Source: Pinus tabuliformis | Taxonomy: Eukaryota; Streptophyta; Pinopsida; Pinales; Pinaceae | Length of the DNA: 64,000 bases | Direction: 5' to 3' | Assembly (NCBI GenBank): GCA_031772625.1 | Contig: CM062820.1 | Coordinates: 87,836,069-87,900,068 of the forward strand | Part shown: positions 1 through 11,622 of the stretch, piece by piece | Position numbering within the stretch: position 1 is the first letter of the stretch | How the letters are laid out: each line of letters begins with the position of its first letter | Made by a program: the position numbers and the translations under genes | Notes under the pieces: generated by a model | What the model saw: the letters and a program-made list of their open reading frames with translations, nothing else | Databases searched by the model: none | What the model was told of the DNA's origin: nothing

Positions 1-562
1 TGCAGATTTAGGGGAGAGTGGATGGCTAGCGTTATATATGGTGGAGTAATACACGACATGCCAACTGTGTATCTGTTATAACTGAGAGAAGATGCAATGT
101 GGAGGGGTTGCATTATGTACTAGTGTTATATACCAGTCGTGTTATAATGAGCGGCTATGTGGGAAGCAATATTGTGGGTTGGAATGGTATGGTGGGTCCT
201 ATGCCAACCAACTAGGAGCATATGTCGAGCCAAGAAACATAGAGAAGAGTCAGACTACATTGGTATGACAACTTGATGGGCAACATATGGGAGGTGCACC
301 AACATTTTAAAACAACGTGCAACATTGATATTACAGGTGGTAATAACACAGTGCAGAGTGACTGTGAATTTCAGGAGGAGACAATATTTATATTTTCCTA
401 AATGCACAATGGAGAGAGGAGGGAGTGAAACTAGAATGGAATATGCATTCAACATTAATGCAGAAACAAAAGGATAGATAATATGGAAAACTACATAAAT
501 GGGGAGGAATGTAGAAATAGGGAGAATGGAGTTACAAGGACAAGAAAGCTAAAAATGAAGTT
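1..562 (-). other. Internal leader of a minus-strand LTR element, non-coding
   Basis: This stretch lies downstream, on the minus strand, of the LTR and primer site at 563-741, so it should be the start of that element's internal region. I find no convincing reading frame and no gag or pol motif. The rest of the element, if present, lies left of the window. Confidence 0.4.
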
Positions 563-575
563 GGCTCTAATACCA
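563..575 (-). other. Primer binding site, initiator-Met type
   Basis: Read on the minus strand this is TGGTATTAGAGCC, one base from the common plant initiator-Met primer site TGGTATCAGAGCC. It abuts the LTR end at 576 directly, which fixes the LTR boundary and the minus orientation. Confidence 0.75.
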
Positions 576-741
576 TGTCAGGTCGGGAGTTAACTCCTCA
601 AATGAATTGTATTTCTTATTAACATAGATGTACATTTATAATACACTCTTGTGACTATTGGATTCATCTTCCGAAGTCTCTTGGACTCTTTTAACTATTT
701 AACTTCCACACCATAACCATTAAAGGATTAGGTTTCCAACA
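576..741 (-). repeat. 5' LTR (166 bp) of a minus-strand element
   Basis: On the minus strand it begins TGTTGGAAACCTAATCC and ends CCTGACA next to a Met-type primer site. Its order of short blocks (TGTTGG..ACCTAATCCT, a GTGGAAGTT block, AGTCCAAGAGAC, CACAAGAGTGT then TATAAATGTA) parallels the 184-bp LTRs at 39144 and 43251, so the two belong to one distant family. The partner LTR is not in the window, so completeness cannot be judged. Confidence 0.7.
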
Positions 742-1149
742 CTAACATTGAATCATTAGTCACCACCAAACAATTAAACTGAAAATCCTTGAATCCTTAG
801 GCCCCACTAGATAAGTCTGTTATTTTTACTAGTAAATCTTCCACCAGATAATTAATCTGAAAATTCCTCAATCCTGAGGTGCGACAAGATACTTAGGCTG
901 TTTTTATCAACAAGGGTTGATGATGTCTAGATAGAAAATTTGGTCCATTTCAACTAGAAAAACATAAGCAGAACCATGATTCTTGCATTTATTTAGGATT
1001 CTCATTCCTACATTTGGTTTGTTAATTGAATGGCGTTCTCTTTCCGACTCGATCAAGTAGTGAAAGGAAGGGGAAAACCAATATTGAGAAAACTCATGCC
1101 AAAGGTATAAACATCCTTCTTTGAAGGGATAAATTCTCTTTCTCTCAAT
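742..1149. repeat. Non-coding spacer with a ~78-bp tandem duplication
   Basis: Two imperfect units at about 761-838 and 839-917 share the order caccaccaaacaattaa / ctgaaaatcc / cttaggc..actagataag / ctgtta..ttt. The rest, to about 1150, shows nothing I can name. Confidence 0.5.
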
Positions 1150-1631
1150 AAGTCAGGATCCATCTTCCACCCCAAGAAAATATAATAAGTGCTTGATGCA
1201 CATTTGAACTAATGAAGGAAGTAAGAGGTGAAAGGAGAGAAAGGCTTCATATGCAGAGAGGTGAAACAAGTAACTTTGTTGCGGTACTGAACAAACTCAT
1301 TGGCAGCAAAGTGATGCTTGTGTTCTTGTAGTGACTCCTCCGGGGTACTAAACAAGCCTGCTAGAAGTGAAGCAACACAGTAGACGAAAACTAAGGCTCT
1401 GATTACCTTTACTTCATGATTATTATATTACCCTTTCCTGGATCAAAATAATTATGATATGACAATACTTGTAATGTGTTTGACCAAGTCATGGAATATA
1501 GGATAATATATCTATAATTGGGTTAAATGACGAATCTAAGGCAATCCACTGAGTGAATATATACTTCCTAAAATACTAAGACTACATGCGTAAATGTAAG
1601 ACCTAGTTAGAGAAGTTGGAGTCCTCCCAGT
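1150..1631 (+). mobile_element. 3' internal end of a Tat-like gypsy element (fragment)
   Basis: This segment matches, in order, the minus-strand sequence running from about 48370 down to 47960. Shared blocks are a GAGAAAGGCTTC tract, two copies of a 'cggtact..gtgttcttgtagtgact' unit, a 'gtgaat..atactTCCTAAAA' block, and GAGAAGTTGGAGTCCT just before the LTR. In the 45-55 kb element this is the untranslated region between pol and the 3' LTR, so the same role is inferred here on the plus strand. No coding sequence is present. Confidence 0.65.
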
Positions 1632-3300
1632 GTTGTCGCTGCGACAACGACCCTCCAAAAAATTTTCCTTATTCAATTTTGGAGTCTACATGAACTGGTG
1701 TTTCAAGCTATATTGTGTAATCTTGTTGTTTTTTCATGTTTTGCTAATTGTTGACCATCCTTGCCACATTCATAAGTGTCGCTTTTCCTCGTAGGTCAAA
1801 GTTTCCTAAGACTGTGTCGTACTCTTGGATTTGGAAGAACTTATGGTATATTTCCAAAGATAGGAAAAACACTAGTTTCTTTGATTTAGTGTTAGTTTTC
1901 TACACTAAAAATGCATCTCACCCAAAAGCAAGAAAACACATTCTTTTATCCTCGAGAAAACACACTTCCTAAACTTAGTAGTCACAAAAGCACTATTGGA
2001 AAAAATCCCGCCCTCTCAAGCATGAGCACACTTTCTTCCCTCAGTGGAGCACACTCTCAATCCATAAGGAGAGCACACTCATTATTATTGGTGACTCCAC
2101 CCTTTTTGTCTTCAACTCCAGTGCACTCCCTATTATTATTTATTTCACCCTCTTCTTTCTCTTGCATGTGCCCTTCTTGTTTGCATGTTGACCACACTCC
2201 TAGAAAATAAGAGGCCACTTCACTTCATGTAACTATCTCACTCATCAATCGACAAGTGGAATGCATGCATAAACTTGATTTGCATGTATATTTTATTTAT
2301 AAACAAGGCCGACTCATCATTCATTCTCACAATCATTATTTACTCTAGGTTGAATGCATTCTCTCTTCAGAAGGAGTTTTGCTTCAATCTTGATCTCAAG
2401 TGTGTGGATTGTTGGTAAGTTTTTCACGGTGTCGATATTTATTGCTTTTTTTGTTTTTAGTGGTGCTTATGTTTTCCTTAGTTGCACTTCAATTTATTTT
2501 CACTTATTAAGTGGTGTTTTCACCCATACTTCCTCTTACAAGTGTCATATTGTTGTTGCAAGTGGCATTTCTTATGATTCATTACATCCCATGAGTTTTC
2601 ACCTCCAAGTCATGATTGCGGAAAAACTTATAAACACTTGTAGCTCTTTTCTTTCATTATTACTATGTTTAACACTTGTTGTTGCCCTTCACTTAGTTGT
2701 TTTGAACCCATCTTTGAGCAGCGTGCACTTGAGAGAAACAAGGACCCTTTGTCTTTGAAAATTGTGCCCAGTAGAAGAAGCTCCCTTTAGAGTGCACTTC
2801 AAAGAAACAAGTACCACGTGTCTTTGAAAACTATGAACAACAAGAAAAACGCCCCACTTTTGAGTGAACATGCATTGTCAAGCCACAATCAAACAATATT
2901 TTCCACTATTCCTATGCCATGTGCCCTCATTGGCTCTCCAAGAGTGCATCACGCATTGTCAAGCAACAATTCCCCCTTCTTGTCTCTTTTGACTGTGCCC
3001 TACGCCCTAGCAATCCTTATCTCTCCCTTCATAAGTGCATAGTGCACCCTCAAGGCTTAGTCAGGCCACATATGTTCATTGTTATCCTAAAACATGCCCT
3101 CTTCTTTACCATGGCACAATGTTCACTTAAAGTGGCTATTTAAGTCATCTTGTCTCACCCATGATAGGCTTGCGCTCCTAGCCTACAAGATTTTTCCCTT
3201 CATTACTATCTTTGAATAGTTTACATGTGATAGCTAGGGAATTTCTTGAAATTAATTATTATTTTCCATGAGTGAATTTCCATTTCCAACTGTTACAAAT
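1632..3300 (+). repeat. LTR-like region following the fragment; 3' limit uncertain
   Basis: It begins TGTTGTCGCTGCGACAACG and continues ACCCTCCAAAAAATTTTCC, matching the start of the minus-strand LTRs that end at 47959 and 55245. Further in, the similarity fades, so this is a diverged LTR or only its first part. I cannot see its 3' end. Small open frames here have no coding character. Confidence 0.4.
2720..2862 (+). repeat. Tandem duplication, ~70-bp units
   Basis: Two diverged units start with GTGCACTT at 2723 and 2792. Both carry 'agaaacaag' and 'tgtctttgaaaa'. Weaker relatives (gagtg..cattgtcaag) follow at about 2862 and 2942. Confidence 0.55.
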
Positions 3301-3334
3301 GCAACATACATCACTCTCTTCATCTATCAAGACA

Positions 3335-6226
3335 ATGCCTCCTACCACCCATTGAGCTATCTAAAAATAAACCTAAGAAGCTAGTGATGAGGAGGCAGTG
3401 GAAATTATCAAGCCAACTGTTCCTATTCTTTCAGATAAATAATGCTTCATAGAAAAATATTTGAAGTTCTCATGGAAGGACATTATAAATACTTTCATGC
3501 AAAATCAATTCCCAGAAGACTTGGAAGATAGGGAAGCTTATATAAATACCAAAAAGTCCATAATACAAAAAATTTCGTGCAATTTTCCAGTGATGCATCA
3601 CGCAGAAGCTATCGAATGGATCTTGTCACACTTGGATAACACAAACTTAGACCTACATAGTGAAAGAAGGAATAATATTACCACTTACCATCCACATGAC
3701 ATGCATTCTTGTCACAAAATGGTAAGGTCTAAGGTATATGCGAACACTCAATTTTATGCAACCTAGGAAATTCTCAATACTAAGGAAATCATCTAATCCT
3801 AGGGCCAAGATCCTACAAGATTTCACGAGATACCAAGTGTATTTTATCAGACCAAATCATTAATAAAGTTCTATCGGAACCTCATAGTGATGTGTTGTAG
3901 ATTGCGTGGATGGAAGAATGAAAAGTTATTTTATGAAATTGAATCTTCTTGCTCAATCTGGTTGTCTCGAGAGTTTAAGTTTTCAACTGGGAAAATATCC
4001 TCTCTCATGAACTACAACATAATGTACAACAGGCCAAAACATCTCTTCAAGCTAAGCAAGCACCATAATTTTACATGTCCTTATATTTACTAGATAACAT
4101 TTGTACTCATTTTGTGTTCATTGGGATGAAATGGAATTAGACCCTGCAAGAGGAGCTACTTCTCTACTTTCATTGTAGACTATTATCAAAATTCAGTTTC
4201 CAAGGAGTTTATGACAAACTGGTAGAGAATTTCTTTGTATTATTGTACATGATGATCTTTGAGACAAATCCTCCTTGTATGAAAGATTAGTTGAAAGAAG
4301 CACTTCATGATATTTCATATTTGTTTTATTTAGCAAAGGGCATATACATTAAATGTTTCGGGTGTCACACAACCCCCTACCTTATGCCGAGGTATGTGAC
4401 CAATAACGTAGTCTTACATGAGGTATCCTATTAGCTAAGTAATGGATTTTCTGCACAACTCCATAGGAGGAAAAATTCTTCTTAGCCCACTCTCCCCTTG
4501 TAGATTGGAGTTTATGAGCTAAACACCCTTAACGAGGTTGAACCTAAAATTCAAGAACTTAGCCAAATTCACTTTGCAACCATGAGCTTTCACATATATG
4601 ATCCAAGAAAGGTGTGCAATCAACATTGTGGTAAGATACAATATACCTAGCCGTATGTACCAATGACCCTTCAAGAAGATGAAAATATTAAGAATTATTA
4701 TAACACTCTCAGAAAGAATCAGCTAGGAGATGAGGTAGGTCCCTCCAAGGTCCCATAGGTACCCGATGTTTAAATGGAGGAAGTCCGACAAGAAGCAACT
4801 ATTCAAGTGGACACAGTAGCACCTAGGAGGAAGATATAACATAATCTTGAGGTAGAGAGTAGTAGAAAGTTCAAGGTTGATCCTTTGAGAAAAGGTGTGA
4901 TTGAGGAATAAAAATAGAGGAGACATAAGGAGGAGGAAAATAGAATGATAGAAACAAATAAACATATATAATAGGTGCGTGAAAGAGAGGAGGAGCATTT
5001 GTAGAAAGAAGGAGAAGAAAAGGTGATGCAATATGACTCATTTAAGTAGTAGCAAAGAAAAGAGGAAGAGGAACAACATAAGTGGTCACAAGTGGAAGAA
5101 GTTGCATAGATGGAAGAGGAAGAAAAATTGGCCCATGAAATAGAAGAAATGTTGGAGGAGGAGGATAATTAGATAACACATTGCAGATGATCCCAACACT
5201 CCATCAGAGCCTCCTCTCACTGGTGGCCATATCCCATTTGATGAAATGGGATTTTTTTCTCCACCAGATGAAAGGTTTATGGATGTATCAATTTTTACCT
5301 TCGACCAACTAAGGAAGAAAATTGTACAAGGTATGTGAATATATCTTCCCAGTGATCATGTTAATATAGTTTCCATATCCTAGAAAAGGTGATAGAACCT
5401 AATACTAGGAGAAATCCTCAAGAAGTAGTGGTAGGTAATTTATCCTTTGCAACGATAGCTTAAGACAATAAATAATATCTTATGAGCGATAATGAATTAT
5501 TGAGAAGAAATCCAACTACCACAAAGCAACATGTTGATCCTCCTACTATAGAGAATCAATGATTTTCTTCTACTAGTCTCTGCATGGTGGAGTTTCAACC
5601 AACCATTCTTAAATAATTAAATCCAATGTAAGACACCATGTAGTAGATATATAATGAGATGGTTCTCTTGCATGAGGTTATGGAACCCTTGGTCAATATC
5701 TAGAAGAAATCTCAAGAGATACCGAAGCTTCTGAAAGTTATAGGAATAGCTATAAACTTGACACAGGAATGGGTGTGAAATATCCATATGTTATAGAATG
5801 GTTCCTCAAGAAGGACAAATTAGCTACTGAGGTGGATAGAGCTCAGTTAAGACTTCATACTCAGAACTACACCCATCTTAGTGAACAAGCAACTAACACC
5901 GTAGTTGCTTACACTCAACCCCATAGTGGATTAGAGTCCCTAGTACAGAAAAACAAAATGCCTTCTATGGGTGCACTTGGAGAAATAAGAGCAGGGATTT
6001 CATCATGAAGGAGATTAAATAATTTATTGAACAAATCAAACAAGCTACAAATCAATAAGGCTTGGAGATCACTAATGATGTTATTCTACAATATGTAATT
6101 GGACTAGATAAAGTTCATATGAAGTTATCATGGTTGTGGAATAGCATAATGACAAGCTCTAGATCTAATTTGTCAGATTATTTGGAGGAGAAGATGTGAT
6201 ATATTGCAAATCTTATACTCAGAGTT
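3335..6226 (+). pseudogene. Decayed reading frame, unknown family, interrupted by the LARD
   Basis: Function is unknown. A frame starts at ATG 3335 (MPPTTH..) and stays recognisable through frameshifts: frame 2 at 3335-3766, frame 1 at about 4015-5172, frame 2 at 5186-5330, frame 3 at 5763-6005, and frame 2 at 6002-6226. It is broken by more than 15 stops, most of them TAG or TAA where Gln would fit, which explains why no long ORF is called. About 4785-5170 is a Glu/Arg/Lys-rich, probably coiled-coil stretch. About 5769-6226 looks globular (WFLKKDK, VIGLDKVHMKLSWLWNS). The LARD enters after codon 6224-6226, and the frame resumes at 34208. It could be a retroelement Gag-like or accessory protein or a dead host gene. 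No catalytic motif is visible. Confidence 0.6.
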
Positions 6227-8184
6227 TGTAACATTTCTCATGAGCCTATTCTGAGAATTAGCTTCTAGGCTCTCATTCTTGTAGTCCCTGAGTTTTCAAC
6301 CTTGAAAACTAGGTATTCAGCAACACATGCATATTAGAACAATTAACTTTTATGTATTCAAGAGAAGATTATGTTGCTACTCATAACTCATTCTCCCTTG
6401 ACATGAGCTAGTTTTGATAACAATAGAAATATGTCGCTTCTTATAGAAACACATAACATGTAGAAACAACATGAATTCTATCAAATCCTCTCTCATCTCC
6501 ACCAAAAAAAACAACAAAAGAAATCTGATCACTAGCACAAAGTAGTATTAAACCATATCCAACAATAACATAGTATGGAAAAAAAAAAACATCAAACTCA
6601 ACCATAAGTTCCATCTACACCAAGATCAATCTAAGTGCATGGCAACATCAGCGTACCAAAGCAACATCAGCATAGCAATACCATTTAAACCAATGAGCTA
6701 CAACAACATCCTTTAACCAATACATAGAAGCAATAAACACAACTTACTCGAGTTGCAATATAACAGTCATATTTTATTAGCACCCATATACCAGATATGC
6801 TCCCCCTGAGCAACATCCTTATCATCAACCTATAATCAAAGCCTATTGCTGAAGGGTCTATAGGACAGTAGCAATAAGTGCAACAACAACAATATTACAT
6901 ATGACATGCATGACATAGATAAAATGAACCATCGACTATACAGATAGACGCATTATCCCCTAACTGTTCTGCATGCACCAATATCTTATGCCAATAACTA
7001 TCACAAACATTAATATATATAACCATCTCCTAAATATGACTACATAGAAGAATTAATGAAATAATTAACATAATTACCCTGCAGTTATCATTGTCCAAAT
7101 TCTATGATGTAATCAAAGGAATACTAGAAAATACCTTATACATAACAAGCCTCAATAGATGCAAAACGCTCCATAGGGTGAATGCGTAGCATATATAGTA
7201 TGAACTTTAGACTATATAATTTAAAGCGTTAGAACAGAATTATACATACTATCTCATGCATAGTTGTTCATCATCTTTAGACTACATAATTTCAAGCATT
7301 AGAACATAATTATACATACTATCTCATGCATAGTTGTTCATCATCTTAAGAACCGAGATAACTCATAAGTTTAAAGATGTGACAATATGCCAATTATTGC
7401 ATCAAACTTACCTATTGTGTTCGGTTACTGAATTTAACTTGGAATACATTAATGTGCCATAAATTGCCACATGAATCCATATAAAATCATCTCATACAAG
7501 CCATTAACACAGGTAAATCTACTCACGTATAATTGTCACATGCAATTCATTTAGTCATTCTCATGGCTAGGAAAACTTTCTCTCATATGCAGATAAATTA
7601 CAATATAGAGGGTAAGAAACCAGCATACAAAACATCCCATCAGAAGAGAGATAGCATCACTTGGAGAATAGAGCACTACCACCCAAGCATGAATCACCTC
7701 TAGTTCCCCCCGAGCAGATGTTCTTGCCATTGATCAAATACCTCCAATTGATCTATGAAATGGGTATATAATACCCTCTTTCATGATATGGTTTCCATTA
7801 GTGGCGTCTCTCTTTTATGGATATTTTTATCCATTTGCCTAAGCTTATCTTAGAAAATATTGCCTTTTTTTCCCGCGAGGCTTTTCCTCATAAAAGCTTG
7901 CCTTTCTCTCCCGCACAACTTTTATGTTTTTTTTCTCGATGGATATTTATCTCCAATCCATCTAGCTTATCTAGAATTAAATATAGAAGCTTTATCATGA
8001 AAGAATTATCCTTTCCCATTCACCAATGGGATTTGGAATGAATCTCATTGCTTGGTGTCTCACTTTTCCAAGTGTTTAATTAATTTATTTTATTTAATAA
8101 TGTATTTACTTTTAACATTACACATCATACCTACCTTTTCTCAGCTTAGGTTTGCAAAATTTTACACAAGGGAGGGGTGTTACA
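6227..8184 (-). repeat. 3' LTR of the LARD (1958 bp)
   Basis: The plus-strand text runs from tgtaacat to tgttaca and aligns along its length with 32233-34202. It contains a 70-bp tandem duplication, an inverted pair cccatt-cacc-aatggg near 8018-8033, and a palindromic gggtatataataccc near 7761-7775 that could hold the TATA element. Confidence 0.85.
7205..7344 (-). repeat. 70-bp tandem duplication inside the LARD LTR
   Basis: Units at 7205-7274 and 7275-7344 share 'acataattt', 'gttagaaca', 'attatacatactatctc' and 'tagttgttcatcatctt'. The right LTR has the same pair at about 33190-33327, so the duplication predates the insertion. Confidence 0.75.
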
Positions 8185-8196
8185 CACCCCCCCTTA
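8185..8196 (-). other. Polypurine tract of the LARD
   Basis: On the minus strand it reads AAGGGGGGGTG directly before the 3' LTR start at 8184. It primes plus-strand synthesis in LTR elements and confirms the minus orientation. Confidence 0.65.
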
Positions 8197-11100
8197 AATT
8201 TACACCGTCCTCGGTGTATTGCTGCATCTTAAAATATTATTTCCTTGTTTACATGTAGCTTTCTTCTGAATCCATAGCTTCCATGGCCTTTCCATCTCAT
8301 GCAAATCTTCCGATATATATCAGTTACAAGGATCACATCACCTCCCCTCGCTACCTGTACATTTGTTTCAATCAATTTGTGAGAGATTTGAGATGGAACA
8401 ACTCAACTATGTTTACCATAGTTAATATCATAATTTGATATACAATACTACTATTTGAGTAGCTACGGCTTATATTTCCTGTCATTTATTTTATTTGAAG
8501 AAATGCATGTTCTTCCCCTACATTCTTTCAAGCCTTTGTGTCCTTACCAAACACTTGCTTCTTGCAGTTTCTCTACATACAACAAGCCAACTAGTACATT
8601 TTCCAATTTAATATGTATAGAATATCATAATAGGTTAGCTCACACATAACCATCATAATCACATGCATTCATCAGAACCATAATCACATGTATACAAATT
8701 GAAGTAACCACTATTACTTATCCTTGAATCACTTCTTAGCTTCCTTCTTCTATAAATACTCCAGGTCGGTTTCCATGCCAGACAACCACCTAGTGCCTTT
8801 ATGCATACCTGCACACACACCACTATACATGTCATATAGTATTTTTATGTAATACATGTATTCATACTAGTATCATATATACCGTTTGTACATAGTACCA
8901 TCTGTACCACTGGTACACCATACCAATGTCCATAGCATCACTTGCATGACATATACTTCATCCACATGTTTCTAACCATGTTAGTATTATGCCAAAATTC
9001 CTTCATTTATTTATATTACCTTTAGGTAAGTGGAACAAACTGTGCTCAGTTTATTGTTAGGAAAATAAGGAATTTCATGGACTTGTTCCATTTCTGCAAC
9101 TAGTGAAAAGTTTAATGTCATAGTATTCAAGTGCTTTTATTTAGCAAATCATTTTCTTATTTCATGTGGTTGCAACACAATATCAGCAAAATAGTATCAT
9201 AAAAGTACTTATGCTTACTAAAACTTTATCATACCCATAACTTTTAGTTTTGGGATTAGATCTATCACTTGTACAAGGTTTTAACAACAATGGAATATAC
9301 ATTCTGCTTAATCATAAAGCAAACTATTAACTATGATACTCAGTCTATCATAGATATTTGAAGTCTAATAACCATCTTAGTTGGCTTTTAACCAGGAACA
9401 AATATTCCATACTTAAATAATTCATGTTGTATGATTTACTATTGCTCTTTTTACACTTCTTCCAACCCTTGGTTGGCCATGATGAATTCAGTGTAGGTAT
9501 AACCTCATTTCCCTTTCATGAGTAATAAATGAAAGTTTCAATTCTTTCAATTCCACACCCTTTAATTTTGTATGCACTATGTGTATGATGGTGTGTTCCC
9601 AGTGTATTTACATTTTAACACCTCCGTTTAACATTAAATCACCCTTAAACAAAGAGATATGCTATTAATTTTATTAAACAATTGTTATGTTGTCCTATTC
9701 AACCCAAACACATTATCAATGCAATCTGTCAAGAAAACCTCCCAATACTGCTTGATAAGAATTAGTGATACAAAATATGTACTTAAATCTGTATGATTGT
9801 CAAATCTATTTGAATAGATTTTTGGATATTATTTTATCAACCCAAATGTATCGCCAATCTCGATTACTGATATCATTTAGCCTTCAATATAGTGAAATGA
9901 CATGTTGCATAGCCTGTTATCCTTCCTCTTATCTTATTTGTTGCATCAAATCTTTAGATCATTATGAGCAGTAATTATGCAAAACCTTTTTGGTTTTACT
10001 AATCTTTGTGTACTAATTCAGAGTCATGTTCTGAATCTAGTGTATATAAGTAGGTTTCTTGAAATTTCCTAGAGAAATAAGCACCAACATATGTAATTTT
10101 CTTATATATAGTAGAAACACAGAGTTCATTTTACACTTATTAATTTTCACAAGAAGTACATTTGTCAGATCTCAATTCATTTTACAAATTGGAAAGGTTC
10201 ATGTTTGTGAGATGTTACCCCCAGAACCCCATCTGTATCTGTATAGACATGTACATTACGTACACCTTAAGTTGCAAAGTTTCACACATTAGTATTGGAT
10301 TGAACTGTTGAGAAGGTATTCATAATCTTAACACTATCTTTCTACTATCAACCAAGAAGCACCAGGAGTTGCTTCTATACTTCCATTATGTATGTACACT
10401 AGATGTACTTTTGGTGTCAGTCCATTGACCTTCTTATCATATCATTATTAATGTATGATGTCTTTTTTAATATGTATACAGTATGTTGTATTACATTTAT
10501 GCACACACTTCACAATCTCATTCCTAGTTTAGGTTAGATTGACATGTGATTTATACCTCTTGCATATCTAAGTTATGATATTGCTTTACTCAACCAGAGT
10601 CTCATAGGTTCCAACCTATGCATGTTAAATTAACAATGCATATTTTCCTTATAAGGTTTTTTTCCTCAGATATGTGTAATTGGAACATTTTCTTATTAAA
10701 ATTATTCATCCACATCCAAAGAGCATTACATCATCACTTGCATGTGCACTGATCAACACAACAACATTACATTAAAAGACAATTTTTAAGATACCTAGTC
10801 TCATATTATATACAAAGACATGTCCTTCATACTCATCCCTTCTTAGGATATTTTAATAATAACTTTATCTTCTTAATTAGAACCCAAATAAATCATAATA
10901 AAATTTGATATGGGTAGAATAAGATGATGACTTATTACTAAATTACCTCCACGAGTTTGTATTTTATTACACTTTTCCCTTGCATAGTAAACATGCAATC
11001 TTAGAATATGATTTTAAATATGAGTAAAATGATATTAAATCCACCAATCCTATTTTAAAAATTACTTATTGAAATAATCAATTTTTTCCTTTCTTTGCAT

Positions 11101-11357
11101 TACTCTTTCCCCCCATAATTCAACACGGCTAGAATTTGTTTTGTTCCAATATAGATATCCAGGGATTCTCTCTTCCCCCTTGCAATATAGTTTTCCAAAA
11201 ACTTGAATATTTAACATAAGTATAATAATTAAATTTCCACTTTGCCCTTATACATATATACTCACTTAGAAATTTGTTTTAATGATTTTTAAGAGAAACA
11301 TAGTTTGATATTTTACCTTTATGGTATCTAACCAGGATCAAATACACCATATAATTT
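8197..11357 (-). other. LARD internal region, 3' portion, non-coding
   Basis: About 3.2 kb of AT-rich sequence without a coding frame or known motif on either strand. It continues at 23647 after the copia A insertion. Confidence 0.6.
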
Positions 11358-11362
11358 CTACA

Positions 11363-11550
11363 TGTTGGGTTGTGTTATATTCTTTCGATGACTAGCCTAC
11401 GTAGTGAACTGGGGTGTTAAAGCGGGGGTAGAGCCCCCCCTTCGTTGCGTCGATTGCGCAGCGGGGGGGTCACAAGGGGGGCGACAGCCCCCCCTGTCCG
11501 GGGGGTTTGAGGGGGGTGGGTCGCCCCCATCTATAGGGTTAAAACCTACA
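11363..11550 (+). repeat. 5' LTR of copia A (188 bp), G/C-run rich
   Basis: The ends match the 430-bp LTRs of copia B, but the middle is replaced by runs of 5-8 G or C. No TATA box like that of copia B (26211-26219) is present. Both copia A LTRs share this form. Confidence 0.8.
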
Positions 11551-11566
11551 TTTGGTATCAAAGATG
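11551..11566 (+). other. Primer binding site of copia A
   Basis: TTTGGTATCAAAGATG follows the LTR directly. It is a one-base variant of the Met-type site TTTGGTATCAGAG seen at 30530-30543. Confidence 0.7.
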
Positions 11567-11622
11567 TTTTAGCTTCAAGGGGACACCTTTGTTGCTTAGG
11601 GGTTTCGCTCAGGCCTGTGGTG

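Noticed and set aside
563-575. tRNA-like sequence
   Set aside because: Only the 13-base primer complement is present; no tRNA cloverleaf around it. The same applies to the other primer sites.
7205-7344. Short repeat array as a CRISPR
   Set aside because: Two adjacent 70-bp copies without spacers, in a plant LTR; a tandem duplication.
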